In this document: in pieces, positions 49,521-58,788 of the stretch
Layout: the number at the start of each line of letters is the position of its first letter
Numbering within the stretch: the stretch's first letter is position 1
Assembly (NCBI RefSeq): GCF_015999245.1
Contig: NZ_JAEAMR010000007.1
Coordinates: forward strand, 881,281 to 941,610
DNA length: 60,330 nucleotides
From: Streptomyces sp. AV19
Lineage (GTDB): Bacteria > Actinomycetota > Actinomycetes > Streptomycetales > Streptomycetaceae
Reading direction: 5' to 3'
Notes under the pieces: model-generated
Databases searched by the model: none
What the model saw: the letters and a program-made list of their open reading frames with translations, nothing else
Told to the model about the DNA's origin: nothing
Program-made: the position numbers and the translations under genes

Positions 49521-51020
49521 ATGGCCGTTCAGGTTCGGGTGGCGGTGATCGGGTCCGGCTTCGGCGGGCTGGGTGCCGCGGTGCGGCTCCGGCGCGAAGG
49601 GGTGACCGACTTCGTCGTCCTGGAGCGGGCCGGCGCGGTGGGCGGCACCTGGCGGGACAACACCTACCCCGGCTGCGCGTGCGACGTCCCCTCGCACCTG
49701 TACTCGTTCTCGTTCGCCCCGAATCCCGGGTGGCCGCGCAACTTCTCCGGCCAGCCGCACATCCGCGCGTATCTGGAGAACATCGCGGACACGTACGGGC
49801 TGCGTCCGCACGTCCGGTTCAACTCCGAGGTGCTGAGCGCCCGGTGGGACGCCGGCGAGCTGCGCTGGGAGCTGGAGACGGCGTCGGGGACGTACCTGGC
49901 CGACGTCGTCGTCTCCGCGGCCGGCCCGCTCGCCGACCCGAAGCTGCCGGACGTGCCCGGACTCTCCTCGTTCCCCGGCCCGGTCTTCCACTCCTCCCGG
50001 TGGGACCACGATGTCCAACTGCGGGGAAAGCGCGTGGCGGTGGTCGGCACCGGCGCCTCGGCCATCCAGATCGTCCCGAGCATCCAGCCGGAGGTGGAGC
50101 GGCTCACGCTCTTCCAGCGCACGCCGCCCTGGGTGCTGCCGCGCGCCGACCGGCGCATCACCGCGCCCGAGCGCTGGCTGCACTCCCGCGTTCCCGCGAC
50201 GCGCGCCCTGCGCCGTGGACTCCTGTGGGGCATCCGGGAGTTGCAGACCGGGGCGTTCACCAAGAAGCCGGACCGGCTGGGCTTCGTCGAGGCGATGGCG
50301 CGGGCCCATCTGCGCCGGGGCGTCCCCGATCCGGAGCTGCGGGCCAGGCTGCTGCCGGACTACCGGATCGGCTGCAAGCGGATCCTGCTGTCCAACGACT
50401 ACTACCCGGCCCTGACCCGGCCCAATGTGGACGTGGTGACCTCGGCACTCGCCGAGGTGCGCGGTTCGGCGCTCGTCGCGGCCGACGGCACGACGGCGGA
50501 GGCGGACGTCCTCGTCTTCGGCACCGGCTTCCGGGTCACGGACATGCCGATCGGGCACCGGGTCACCGGGGCCGAGGGCCGGACGCTGGCCGAGACGTGG
50601 AAGGACGGCATGGCGGCCCTGCGGGGGGCCAGCGCCTCCGGCTTCCCCAACCTCCTCTTCGTCATCGGCCCCAACACGGCCCTCGGGAACAGCTCGATGA
50701 TCCTGATCATCGAGTCCCAGCTGAACTACCTGGTGGACTTCCTGCGGCAGTTGGACGTCCTGGGCGGGCGGGCGGCGCTCGACGCCCGCCCGTCGGCGGT
50801 GAACGCCTGGAACCGGATGCTCCAGCGGCGCATGGAGCGCACGGTGTGGAACACGGGCGGCTGCGACAGCTGGTACCTGGACGCGGAGGGCCGCAACACG
50901 ACGGTCTGGCCGGGGACGACGTCCGAGTTCCGCAGGGTGACCCGGCGGGTGGACCTCCAGGAGTACCAACTGCTCAGGAAGGCGAGGATTCCGGTGGAGA
51001 AGACGGGAGCGGTGCGATGA
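49521..51020 (+). CDS. Baeyer-Villiger-type flavin monooxygenase
   Basis: 499 aa with GGGAGG 7 nt before the ATG. FAD site VIGSGFGGLG (10-18), NADPH site VVGTGASA (174-181), and between them FPGPVFHSSRWD (151-162), the Baeyer-Villiger fingerprint FxGxxxHxxxW. GGTWRDNTYPGCACDVPSHLYSFSF is also typical. It likely inserts oxygen next to a ketone on a lipid, steroid or cyclic substrate. The downstream SDR overlaps by 4 nt (ATGA) and could supply the ketone from an alcohol. Confidence 0.92.
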   Translation: MAVQVRVAVIGSGFGGLGAAVRLRREGVTDFVVLERAGAVGGTWRDNTYPGCACDVPSHLYSFSFAPNPGWPRNFSGQPHIRAYLENIADTYGLRPHVRFNSEVLSARWDAGELRWELETASGTYLADVVVSAAGPLADPKLPDVPGLSSFPGPVFHSSRWDHDVQLRGKRVAVVGTGASAIQIVPSIQPEVERLTLFQRTPPWVLPRADRRITAPERWLHSRVPATRALRRGLLWGIRELQTGAFTKKPDRLGFVEAMARAHLRRGVPDPELRARLLPDYRIGCKRILLSNDYYPALTRPNVDVVTSALAEVRGSALVAADGTTAEADVLVFGTGFRVTDMPIGHRVTGAEGRTLAETWKDGMAALRGASASGFPNLLFVIGPNTALGNSSMILIIESQLNYLVDFLRQLDVLGGRAALDARPSAVNAWNRMLQRRMERTVWNTGGCDSWYLDAEGRNTTVWPGTTSEFRRVTRRVDLQEYQLLRKARIPVEKTGAVR

Positions 51021-51928
51021 GCTCGGTGCTCGAAGGGCGGGTCGCGGTCGTCACCGGCGCGGCGCGCGGCGTGGGCGAACTGCTCGCCCGCAAGCTGTCC
51101 GCGCGCGGCGCCCGGCTGGCCCTGGTCGGGCTGGAGCCCGACGAACTGCGCCGGGTCGCCGGGGCGTTGCGGACCGAGGCCGCCCACTGGCACGCGGACG
51201 TGACCGACCCGGAGGCGATGGGGCGTGTCGCCGGGGAGGTCGCGGACCGGTTCGGGCGGGTGGACGTCGTCGTCGCCAACGCCGGGGTCGCGGCCGGCGG
51301 CCCGCTGGAGGGCTGCGACTTCGCCGTGTGGCGGCGGGTCGTCGAGGTCAACCTGGTGGGATCGGCCGCCACCGGCCGGGCCTTCCTGCCGGCCCTCGCC
51401 GCGAGCCGGGGCTATCTGCTCCAGATCGCCTCGCTCGCGGCCATCGCGTCGGCGCCGATGATGTCGGCGTACTGCGCGTCCAAGGCGGGCGTGGAGGCGT
51501 ACGCGCACAGCCTGCGCGCCGAGGTCGGCCACCGCGGCATCGGCGTCGGGGTGGGCTATCTGAGCTGGACCGACACGGACATGGTGCGCGGCGTCGACGA
51601 GATCGGCCTGATGCGCGAGATGCGGCAGCGGCTGCCGTGGCCGGCCAACCGCACGTATCCGCCGGGTCCGGCGGTCGAGCGGCTCGTGGCGGGCATCGAG
51701 CGTCGTTCGGCGCACGTGTACGCCCAGGGGTGGCTGCGCGGGACGCAGCCGGTGCGCGGGCTGCTGCCGGGGCTGCTGGCGCTGGGCGCGCGGCGCGAGA
51801 TGCGGCACTTCGGGGACCGGCTGGCGGGCATGGACGGGCGGGGGCTGGTGGGGGCCGGAGGGGCGGCGGACGAGAAGGCGCGTACACAGGGTTCGCCTAC
51901 CCAGCGTTCGCATACGCAGCGTCACTGA
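51017..51928 (+). CDS. Short-chain dehydrogenase/reductase
   Basis: 303 aa. NAD(P) motif TGAARGVG (13-20), NAG (88-90), catalytic Ser139, Tyr152 and Lys156 in YCASK. The C-terminal third extends beyond a classical SDR and has QGWLRG...LPGLLALGARREM, as in SDRs paired with Baeyer-Villiger enzymes. Start is fixed by the ATGA overlap. The last 20 residues (TQGSPTQRSHTQRH) are coded by a near-repeat. Confidence 0.9.
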   Translation: MSSVLEGRVAVVTGAARGVGELLARKLSARGARLALVGLEPDELRRVAGALRTEAAHWHADVTDPEAMGRVAGEVADRFGRVDVVVANAGVAAGGPLEGCDFAVWRRVVEVNLVGSAATGRAFLPALAASRGYLLQIASLAAIASAPMMSAYCASKAGVEAYAHSLRAEVGHRGIGVGVGYLSWTDTDMVRGVDEIGLMREMRQRLPWPANRTYPPGPAVERLVAGIERRSAHVYAQGWLRGTQPVRGLLPGLLALGARREMRHFGDRLAGMDGRGLVGAGGAADEKARTQGSPTQRSHTQRH

Positions 51929-52003
51929 TCGAAATGCGCGGTATGTCCCGTCGTGTGAGGCTGGTCGCGGCCCGATCACCGAACTCACGGGAGTTGACAC
52001 AGC

Positions 52004-52192
52004 ATGGGCATCAAGGACGAGATGCAGGGCAAGGCCCAGCAGGCCAAACAGAAGGCCCAGGAGCAGGCCCAGCAGGCCAAGGAGCAGGCGCAGCAGCGCG
52101 GCCAGCAGGCGCAGGACAAACTGCGTGAGAAGAAGCAGCAGCAACAGCAGGGCCGGCAGCAGTCGCTGGACGACATCCAGGGCGACGAGTAG
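52004..52192 (+). CDS. Gln/Lys-rich small protein, CsbD-like
   Basis: 62 aa, MGIKDEMQGKAQQAKQKA followed by repeats of KAQEQAQQAKEQAQQ and a QQQQQG run. It is almost purely amphipathic helix with no hydrophobic core, like CsbD/LEA-type stress proteins. GGAG lies about 10 nt upstream. Strong GC-bounded terminator follows. Function is unknown; the composition suggests an abundant protective protein. Confidence 0.7.
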   Translation: MGIKDEMQGKAQQAKQKAQEQAQQAKEQAQQRGQQAQDKLREKKQQQQQGRQQSLDDIQGDE

Positions 52193-52205
52193 CCGGTGCC
52201 GTGAC

Positions 52206-52243
52206 GTGAGGGGCGCGCCCGTTCGCCGGGGCGCGCCCCTCAC
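52206..52243. terminator. 15-bp perfect terminator hairpin
   Basis: GTGAGGGGCGCGCCC with its complement around GTTCGCCG, between the small gene and the convergent tricorn gene; probably serves both. Confidence 0.92.
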
Positions 52244-55200
52244 GCGCGTGGCGGCAGCGCCGGGCGGGCGCGGTCCGGGACGCCGGAGTAGTCCGGCGGG
52301 GTCCGGGAGCCGTGCCGCTCCAGCAGGTCGAGCGCGAGCCGTACGGCGTCGTCGAGTTGCTTGTGCCGGCCCTCCGCCCAGTCGAGCGGGGTGCGGTCGA
52401 CCTCGATGTCGGGCTCGACGCCGTGGTTCTCCACGGACCAGCCGTAGGCGTCGAACCAGGCGGCGTTCATGGGCACGGTGATCGCGGTGCCGTCGCCGAG
52501 CCGGTGCCGGCCGGTCATCCCGATGACGCCGCCCCAGGTGCGCAGGCCCACGACGGGGCCGATGCCCTGGAGCTTGAACGCGGCGGTGATCATGTCGCCG
52601 TCGGAGGAGGTCATCTCGTCGGCGATGGCGACGACAGGTCCGCGCGGCGCGTTGGAGGCGTAACTCACCGGCTCCGCGTCGCGGGTGAGGTCCCAGCCGA
52701 TGATGGTGCGGGTGAGCTTCTCCACCACGAGCTCGCTGATGTTGCCGCCGGCGTTGCCGCGCACGTCGACGATCAGCGCGGGCCGGGACATCTCCATCCG
52801 CAGGTCCCGGTTGAACTGGGCCCAGCCCGAGCCGCCCATGTCGGGGATGTGCAGATAGCCGCACCTGCCGTCGCTCAGCTCGCGGACGACCGCGCGGCGC
52901 TTGGCGACCCAGTCCTGGTAGCGCAGCGGCCGTTCGTCGACGAGCGGCACCACGGCGACCCGGCGGGCGTGCCCCTCGTCCTCCGCCGAGCGGAAGGTGA
53001 GTTCGACGGTGGTGCCGCCGGCGGCGGCCAGCAGCGGGTACGGGCCGGTGACCGGGTCCACCGGCCGGCCGTCGACGTGGGTGAGCACGGCGCCCTCGCG
53101 GACGCCCGAACCGGCCAGCGGGGAGCGGGCCTTGGAGTCGGACGAGTCGCCGGGCAGGATGCGGCGGACGGCCCAGGAGCCGTCCTTGCGGTGGGTGAGG
53201 TTGGCGCCGAGCAGGCCGATGGCGCGCTGGTAGTGCGGCGGGCCCTCGTTGCGGCGGGCCGCGACGACGTAGGCGTGGGAGGTGCCGAGCTCGCCGAGGA
53301 CCTCGCGCAGCAGGTCGGCGAAGTCGTCGGGGGAGGCGACGCGTTCGACCAGCGGCCGGTACTGGTCCAGCACCGCGTCCCAGCGGACGCCGCCCATGCC
53401 CGGCTCCCAGAAGTAGGCGCGCACGATGCGGCCGGCCTCCGCGTACGCCTGGTGCCACTCGGCGGCCGGGTCCACCTCGTGCAGGATGCGGCGCATGTCG
53501 ATGTGGACGGTCGAGTCGGAGTCGCCCGGCTCGGTGGCGGGCACCGCGCGCAGCGCGCCGTCGTCGTTGACGACCAGCCGGGTGCCGTCGCCGCTGACCG
53601 CGAACGTGTCGAGGGACGCGGTGAGTTCGCTGCGCCGGCCCTTGCACAGGTCGAAGTGCTCCAGCGTGGGCTTGCCCGAGGTGTCGGCGGGGTTGGCGAA
53701 GGTCTCGCCGAGCGCGCCGGAGATCGGCCAGCGCAGCCACACCAGGCCGCCGCCGTGCACCGGGTACAGGTGCGAGTACTTGGAGGCGGCGACGGGGAAG
53801 GGGGTGACCCGGCTCTCCAGGCCCTCGGTCTCCACGGTCATCGGGCCGGCGCCGTCGCTCCCGTCCAGGTCGAGCCCGCCGCCGGCCGGGCGGCCCTCGG
53901 CGGTCAGCGCGAACGGCGAGGGCGTCGCGGAGGACAGCGGGACGAGGTAGGGGCGGCAGCCGAGCGGGAACGACAGGTCGCCGGTGTGCACGTCGTAGAC
54001 CGGGTCGAAGCCGCGCCAGGACAGGAAGGCCAGGTAGCGGCCGTCGCGGGTGAAGACCGGCTGCTCGTCCTCGAAGCGGCCGTCCGTGACGTCCACGATG
54101 TGCCGGTCCGCGAGCCGGGCGACGCGGATCTTCCGCAGGGAGCGGCCGACGCCCGGGTGGGACCAGGTCAGCCACCCCGAGTCGGGGGAGAACGCCAGGT
54201 CGCGCACCGGCCCGTTGACGGAGCGGACCAATTGGTCCACCGCGCCGTCGCCCTCGGGGGAAGTGTCCACGAGCAGCAGCCGCCCGTCGTGCGCCGCGAC
54301 CGCCAGCAGGTTCCCGTCCGGCGACGACAGCGTCTCCTGCACCCGGCCGAGCCGGCCCGCCGCGAGCCGCCGGGGCTCCCCGGCGGAGGCCGCGCGCGGC
54401 AGCTGGGCGATCTCGATCGCGTCCTCGCCCTCCGCGTCCGTCACATACGCGACCCGGCCCGTGGAGCCCAGCATCTCCGGCAGCCGCACCCGCACGCCCG
54501 GGGTGTCGGCGATGGCCCGCGCCGGGCCGTCGCGGTGCGTCAGCCAGTAGAGGCTGCCGCGCACCTGGACGGCGCTGGCCCGGCCCGTGGTGTCCACGGT
54601 CAGCCCGCCGACGTGCGCGGCGGCCTGCACCTGGTACTGCCGCCGGCCGGCGCGCGGCCCGCCGAGGCGGATGCCGAGGCGGCGCGGGACGGCGCCCGGG
54701 GCGAAGTCGTCCACCAGCCAGACGTCGCCCGCGCACTGGTAGACGACCCGGGTGCCGTCGGTCGAGGCGTGCCGGGCGTAGAAGTCCGCGTGGTCGGTGT
54801 GGCGGCGCAGGTCCGAGCTGTCGGGGAGGCAGGAGTAGAGGTTGCCGACGCCCTCGTGGTCGGAGAGGAAGACGATCCGGTCGCCGGCGAACATCACCGA
54901 GTCCAGGTGCCCGCGCAGGTCCGGGACCAGCCGGGTGCCGCCCTGGAGCCACAGCCGGCCGGTGGCCCCGCCCCGGTAGCGCTTCCACGAGGCGGGCTCG
55001 TGCGGCGGCTTGCCCGCCAGCACCAGCGTCTCGCCCGGGGCGTCGCCCGTGCCGCGCATCGCGATGTCGGAGACCGGGCCCCAGGGCAGCCGGCCGCCGG
55101 GGGAGCCGTCGGTGGGCAGCCGGTAGGCCCAGGAGAAGTAGGAGAAGGGCTGGCCGTGCGAGGAGACGGCCAGGATGTCGCTGCGGCCCTCGTGGTCCGG

Positions 55201-55503
55201 CGGCGTCCAGCCGCAGACCCGCGCGTCGCTGCTGCCCCAGTAGGTCAGCCGGCGGGCGGGCCCGCCGTCCACCGGGACGAGGTGCACCTCGGGGTCGAGG
55301 CTGCGCCAGCTGGTGAAGGCGATCAGGCGCCCGTCGGGGGAGAAGCGGGGGTGCCCCGCCCGCGTCCGGTCGACGGTCAGGCGCCAGGCGCGGCCGTCCG
55401 CGCCGCCGGGCCCGGGCAGGGGCGAGAGCCACAGGTCGTCCTCGGCGACGAAACAGAGCAGATCGCCGTGCACATGCGGGTACCGGAGATAGGCATCGCT
55501 CAC
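52240..55503 (-). CDS. Tricorn protease
   Basis: 1087 aa from GTG 55501-55503 (VSDAYLRYPHVHGD), where homology-like sequence starts; ATG 55527 and a further upstream start are possible, and none has a good ribosome-binding site. Residues 1-650 hold two beta-propellers (repeated FSPDG/LAFSPDSGWLTW blades). Then come the helical C1 domain with S742/H743 in ELGTSHAYV, a PDZ domain, and the catalytic Ser967-Asp968 in DEMTSSDGD. Spacing matches Thermoplasma tricorn. It degrades proteasome-released oligopeptides further. It diverges from a TetR gene whose operators lie in its promoter region. Confidence 0.93.
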   Translation of the reverse strand: MSDAYLRYPHVHGDLLCFVAEDDLWLSPLPGPGGADGRAWRLTVDRTRAGHPRFSPDGRLIAFTSWRSLDPEVHLVPVDGGPARRLTYWGSSDARVCGWTPPDHEGRSDILAVSSHGQPFSYFSWAYRLPTDGSPGGRLPWGPVSDIAMRGTGDAPGETLVLAGKPPHEPASWKRYRGGATGRLWLQGGTRLVPDLRGHLDSVMFAGDRIVFLSDHEGVGNLYSCLPDSSDLRRHTDHADFYARHASTDGTRVVYQCAGDVWLVDDFAPGAVPRRLGIRLGGPRAGRRQYQVQAAAHVGGLTVDTTGRASAVQVRGSLYWLTHRDGPARAIADTPGVRVRLPEMLGSTGRVAYVTDAEGEDAIEIAQLPRAASAGEPRRLAAGRLGRVQETLSSPDGNLLAVAAHDGRLLLVDTSPEGDGAVDQLVRSVNGPVRDLAFSPDSGWLTWSHPGVGRSLRKIRVARLADRHIVDVTDGRFEDEQPVFTRDGRYLAFLSWRGFDPVYDVHTGDLSFPLGCRPYLVPLSSATPSPFALTAEGRPAGGGLDLDGSDGAGPMTVETEGLESRVTPFPVAASKYSHLYPVHGGGLVWLRWPISGALGETFANPADTSGKPTLEHFDLCKGRRSELTASLDTFAVSGDGTRLVVNDDGALRAVPATEPGDSDSTVHIDMRRILHEVDPAAEWHQAYAEAGRIVRAYFWEPGMGGVRWDAVLDQYRPLVERVASPDDFADLLREVLGELGTSHAYVVAARRNEGPPHYQRAIGLLGANLTHRKDGSWAVRRILPGDSSDSKARSPLAGSGVREGAVLTHVDGRPVDPVTGPYPLLAAAGGTTVELTFRSAEDEGHARRVAVVPLVDERPLRYQDWVAKRRAVVRELSDGRCGYLHIPDMGGSGWAQFNRDLRMEMSRPALIVDVRGNAGGNISELVVEKLTRTIIGWDLTRDAEPVSYASNAPRGPVVAIADEMTSSDGDMITAAFKLQGIGPVVGLRTWGGVIGMTGRHRLGDGTAITVPMNAAWFDAYGWSVENHGVEPDIEVDRTPLDWAEGRHKQLDDAVRLALDLLERHGSRTPPDYSGVPDRARPALPPRA

Positions 55504-55562
55504 CGTTTCATGGTTTCGGGACCTCATGGGCCCGGCAACCCGGGCCGTGACCCATCCCACAG

Positions 55563-55623
55563 CGAAACGATCCCGTTTCGCTCGCGCGTCCGCTTACGCT
55601 CGAACTGTACGAAACCGTTTCGT
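55563..55623. promoter_or_regulatory. Two TetR-type operators between tricorn and tetR genes
   Basis: CGAAACG-ATCC-CGTTTCG (55563-55580) and ACGAAAC-C-GTTTCGT (55609-55623), both perfect dyads with the same GAAAC half-site; a third degraded half pair (CCGTTTCATGGTTTCGG) lies at 55503-55519. Confidence 0.8.
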
Positions 55624-55638
55624 TCGATTGGCATCGTC

Positions 55639-56265
55639 ATGACCGCGGACCCCTCATCGATGGACTCACCGTCATCGATGGACTCACCGTCACCCCGGCG
55701 CACCCGGCTCACCCCCGAGCGGGCGGCCGAGCTCTACGAAGCCGCCCTCGACCTGCTGTGCGAGGTCGGCTACGAGGGGCTGACCATGGACGCCGTCGCC
55801 GCCCGCACCCGGTCCAGCAAGGCCACCCTCTACCGCCAGTGGAAGGGCAAGCCTCAGCTGATCGCGAGCGCGCTGCGGCACCACAAGCCGTTCAAGGTCG
55901 AGGACATCGACACCGGGACCCTGCGCGGCGACCTGCTGGCGCTGGCCGCCGCCGCCGATCCCGGGCGGATGGAGCGGGACATGGCCATCCTGCGCGGGCT
56001 GGGGCATGCCGTGCACTGCAACGCCGACCTGAACCGGGCGCTGCGGGAAGAGCTGATCGAACCCGAGACGGCCGAGATGCGGCGGCTGCTCCAACGGGCC
56101 GTGGACCGGGGCGAGATCGCCTCCGACACCCCGGCCCTGGAATTCGTCTCGCACATGATGCTCGGCGCCTTCGTCGTGCGGCCGCTGATCGAGGACCGGC
56201 CCGCGGACCCGGAGTACCTCACCCGCTTCGTCGAGGCCGCGCTGCTCCCCGCGCTCGGCCTGTAA
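55639..56265 (+). CDS. TetR-family regulator of the MMPL/tricorn locus
   Basis: 208 aa from ATG 55639. An 18-bp tandem duplication (55654-55689) codes SSMDSP twice and creates further in-frame ATGs at 55660 and 55678, so the start is uncertain. The HTH is LYEAALDLLCEVGYEGLTMDAVAARTRSSKATLYRQWKGKPQLI, with a helical ligand domain behind. The two GAAAC dyads just upstream suggest autorepression and control of the MMPL gene 118 nt downstream, perhaps also the divergent tricorn gene. Confidence 0.88.
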   Translation: MTADPSSMDSPSSMDSPSPRRTRLTPERAAELYEAALDLLCEVGYEGLTMDAVAARTRSSKATLYRQWKGKPQLIASALRHHKPFKVEDIDTGTLRGDLLALAAAADPGRMERDMAILRGLGHAVHCNADLNRALREELIEPETAEMRRLLQRAVDRGEIASDTPALEFVSHMMLGAFVVRPLIEDRPADPEYLTRFVEAALLPALGL

Positions 56266-56382
56266 CCCCCCAACTCCCCCACTCTCACCAGCAGTTCCAC
56301 CTGACGCACCGCTCCAGACGTCGGGCTGGTTCCCCACTGCCAGTTGCTCGATTCCCCCCAACCGACGGGAGCAGAACGCCTC

Positions 56383-58635
56383 GTGGCCACGTTCCTCTAC
56401 AAGATCGGCCGGCTCGCCTTCCGGCGCCGCTGGTACACCGCCCTGATATGGGTGCTGCTGCTGGGCCTCGCCGGCGCCGGCGCAGCCACCGCCTCCAAGT
56501 CCACCGACGACAGCTTCTCCATCCCGGGCACCGAGGCGCAGCACGCCTTCGACCTGCTCGCGGAGCGCTACCCCGGCCAGCAGGCGGACGCCGCGTCCGC
56601 GCGCGTCGTCTTCCGGGCGCCGGACGGCCAGAAGATCACCGACGCCAGGAACAAGGCGGCTGTCGAGAAGACGGTCCGCGAACTGGCCGGGCCCCAGGTG
56701 GCCATGGCCCCCAGCCCCTTCGTGGCCAGGACGGTCGGCAAGGACGGCACCACGGCGTACACCACCGTCACCTACAAGGTGAAGTCCACCGACCTGACGG
56801 ACGCCACGCGCGACCGGCTCGACGAGGCGCGGAAGCACGGGCAGGACACCGGGCTGAGCGTCGAGATGGGCGGCAGCGCCCTGCAGAAGATGCCCGAGAC
56901 CGGGAACACCGAGATCATCGGCATCATCGTCTCCGCGCTCGTCCTGGTGATCACCTTCGGTTCGCTGGTCGCGGCCGGACTGCCGCTGCTCACCGCGATC
57001 ATCGGGGTGGGCGTCGGCGTCTCCTCGATCGCCGCGCTCGCCTCCACGCTGGGCCTGTCCGGCAACACCTCGACGCTGGCGATGATGATCGGCCTCGCCG
57101 TCGGCATCGACTACGCGCTGTTCATCGTTTCCCGCTACCGCGCCGAACTGGCCGAGGGCCGCGGGCGCGAGGAGGCCGCGGGCCGCGCGGTGGGCACGGC
57201 CGGATCGGCTGTCGTCTTCGCCGGCCTCACCGTCGTGATCGCGCTGGCGGGCCTCGCCGTCGTCAACATCCCGATGCTCACCAAGATGGGCCTGGCCGCG
57301 GCCGGCACCGTCGTCATCGCGGTGCTCATCGCCCTCACCCTCATCCCGGCGCTGCTCGGCTTCGCCGGCGGCAAGGTGCTGGCCCGCAAGGACCGCAAGG
57401 CCCCCCAGGATGTTCAGGGGCAGGGAGTTCAGGGTCAGGGTGTTCAGGGCCGGCGCGACGGCAAGCCCAACATGGGCACCCGCTGGGCCCGCTTCGTGCT
57501 GCGCCGCCCCGTCATGGTGCTGCTCGCCGGCGTGATCGGCCTCGGCGCGCTCGCCGCGCCCGCCGCCTCCCTCCAGCTCGGCCTGCCCGACGACGGCTCG
57601 CAGCCGGTGAAGACCACGCAGCGCAAGGCGTACGACCTGATCGCCGACGGCTTCGGCCCCGGCTTCAACGGCCCGCTGATGGTCGTCGTGGACGCCAAGG
57701 ACGCCAAGGACCCGAAGAAGGCGACGCAGACCGTCGCCAAGGAGGTCGGCGGCATGGGCGACGTGGCCGCGGTCACGCCCCCGATGCCGAACAAGTCCGG
57801 TGACACGGCCCTGTTCAACGTCGTGCCCGAGTCGAAGCCGAGCAGCGAGCGGACCGAGGACCTGGTCCACGCGATCCGCGACAAGGGCAGCTCCCTGAAG
57901 GCGGAGACCGGCGCGACCGTCCTGGTCACCGGCACGACGGCGATGAACATCGACGTCTCGCAGAAGCTCGACGACGCGCTGCTGCCCTACCTCGCGCTCG
58001 TCGTCGGCCTCGCCTTCCTGCTGCTGATCGTCGTCTTCCGGTCCGTGCTCGTCCCGCTCAAGGCGGCGCTCGGCTTCCTGCTCTCGGTGGTCGCCGCGCT
58101 CGGCGCGGTCGTGGCCGTCTTCCAGTGGGGCTGGCTCGGCTCGCTCTTCGGCGTCGAGGAGACCGGCCCGATCATGAGCATGATGCCGATCTTCATGGTG
58201 GGTGTCGTCTTCGGCCTCGCGATGGACTACGAGGTCTTCCTCGTGACCCGGATGCGGGAGGCGTTCGTCCACGGCGAGCGGCCCGGCGAGGCGATCGTGA
58301 CCGGCTTCCGCCACGGCGCCCGGGTCGTCGGCGCCGCAGCGGTCATCATGATCAGCGTCTTCGCCGGCTTCATCGGCTCCTCCGAGCCCATGATCAAGAT
58401 GATCGGCTTCGGCCTGGCCGTCGCGGTCTTCTTCGACGCGTTCATCGTGCGCATGGCCATCGTCCCGGCGGTGCTCGCCCTGCTGGGCAAGGCGGCCTGG
58501 TGGCTGCCCGGCTGGCTGGACAAGGCCCTGCCCAACGTGGACGTCGAGGGCGAGGGGCTGCGGAAGCGGCAGGCCCCGGCGTCGGCATCGGCGTCGGCGG
58601 ACGAGGACCGGGATCCCGAACCCGCCGGGGTCTGA
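56383..58635 (+). CDS. MMPL/RND-type lipid or drug exporter
   Basis: 750 aa from GTG 56383 (GGGAG 11 nt upstream). Two homologous halves each have one helix, an extracytoplasmic domain and five helices: RRWYTALIWVLLLGL, GLAVGIDYALFIVSRYRAELAEGR, then the second VFGLAMDYEVFLVTRMREAFVHGE. The paired GID-Y and AMDY motifs are the MMPL proton-relay sites. The loop between halves contains VQGQGVQGQGVQG, coded by near-identical 15-bp repeats. Probable export of lipids or hydrophobic drugs under TetR control. Confidence 0.92.
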   Translation: MATFLYKIGRLAFRRRWYTALIWVLLLGLAGAGAATASKSTDDSFSIPGTEAQHAFDLLAERYPGQQADAASARVVFRAPDGQKITDARNKAAVEKTVRELAGPQVAMAPSPFVARTVGKDGTTAYTTVTYKVKSTDLTDATRDRLDEARKHGQDTGLSVEMGGSALQKMPETGNTEIIGIIVSALVLVITFGSLVAAGLPLLTAIIGVGVGVSSIAALASTLGLSGNTSTLAMMIGLAVGIDYALFIVSRYRAELAEGRGREEAAGRAVGTAGSAVVFAGLTVVIALAGLAVVNIPMLTKMGLAAAGTVVIAVLIALTLIPALLGFAGGKVLARKDRKAPQDVQGQGVQGQGVQGRRDGKPNMGTRWARFVLRRPVMVLLAGVIGLGALAAPAASLQLGLPDDGSQPVKTTQRKAYDLIADGFGPGFNGPLMVVVDAKDAKDPKKATQTVAKEVGGMGDVAAVTPPMPNKSGDTALFNVVPESKPSSERTEDLVHAIRDKGSSLKAETGATVLVTGTTAMNIDVSQKLDDALLPYLALVVGLAFLLLIVVFRSVLVPLKAALGFLLSVVAALGAVVAVFQWGWLGSLFGVEETGPIMSMMPIFMVGVVFGLAMDYEVFLVTRMREAFVHGERPGEAIVTGFRHGARVVGAAAVIMISVFAGFIGSSEPMIKMIGFGLAVAVFFDAFIVRMAIVPAVLALLGKAAWWLPGWLDKALPNVDVEGEGLRKRQAPASASASADEDRDPEPAGV

Positions 58636-58788
58636 CCTGCCGTGCCGTTCCCGGGCTCGCGCCCTCCCGGCGACGTGGCGAAGGCCACGCCCGGGAACCG
58701 CGGGCCCGGGAACGCGCGTTTTCCCTAGTCCACGGGCCGTGCGACCGTGGCCGCGGGTCGGGGGCGCGGGTGAAGGAAAGGGCTCCAT

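Noticed and set aside
52312..56265. Plus-strand open frame of 1317 codons opposite the tricorn gene
   Set aside because: Antisense shadow up to 55.6 kb; only its end (from 55639) is real, as the TetR gene.
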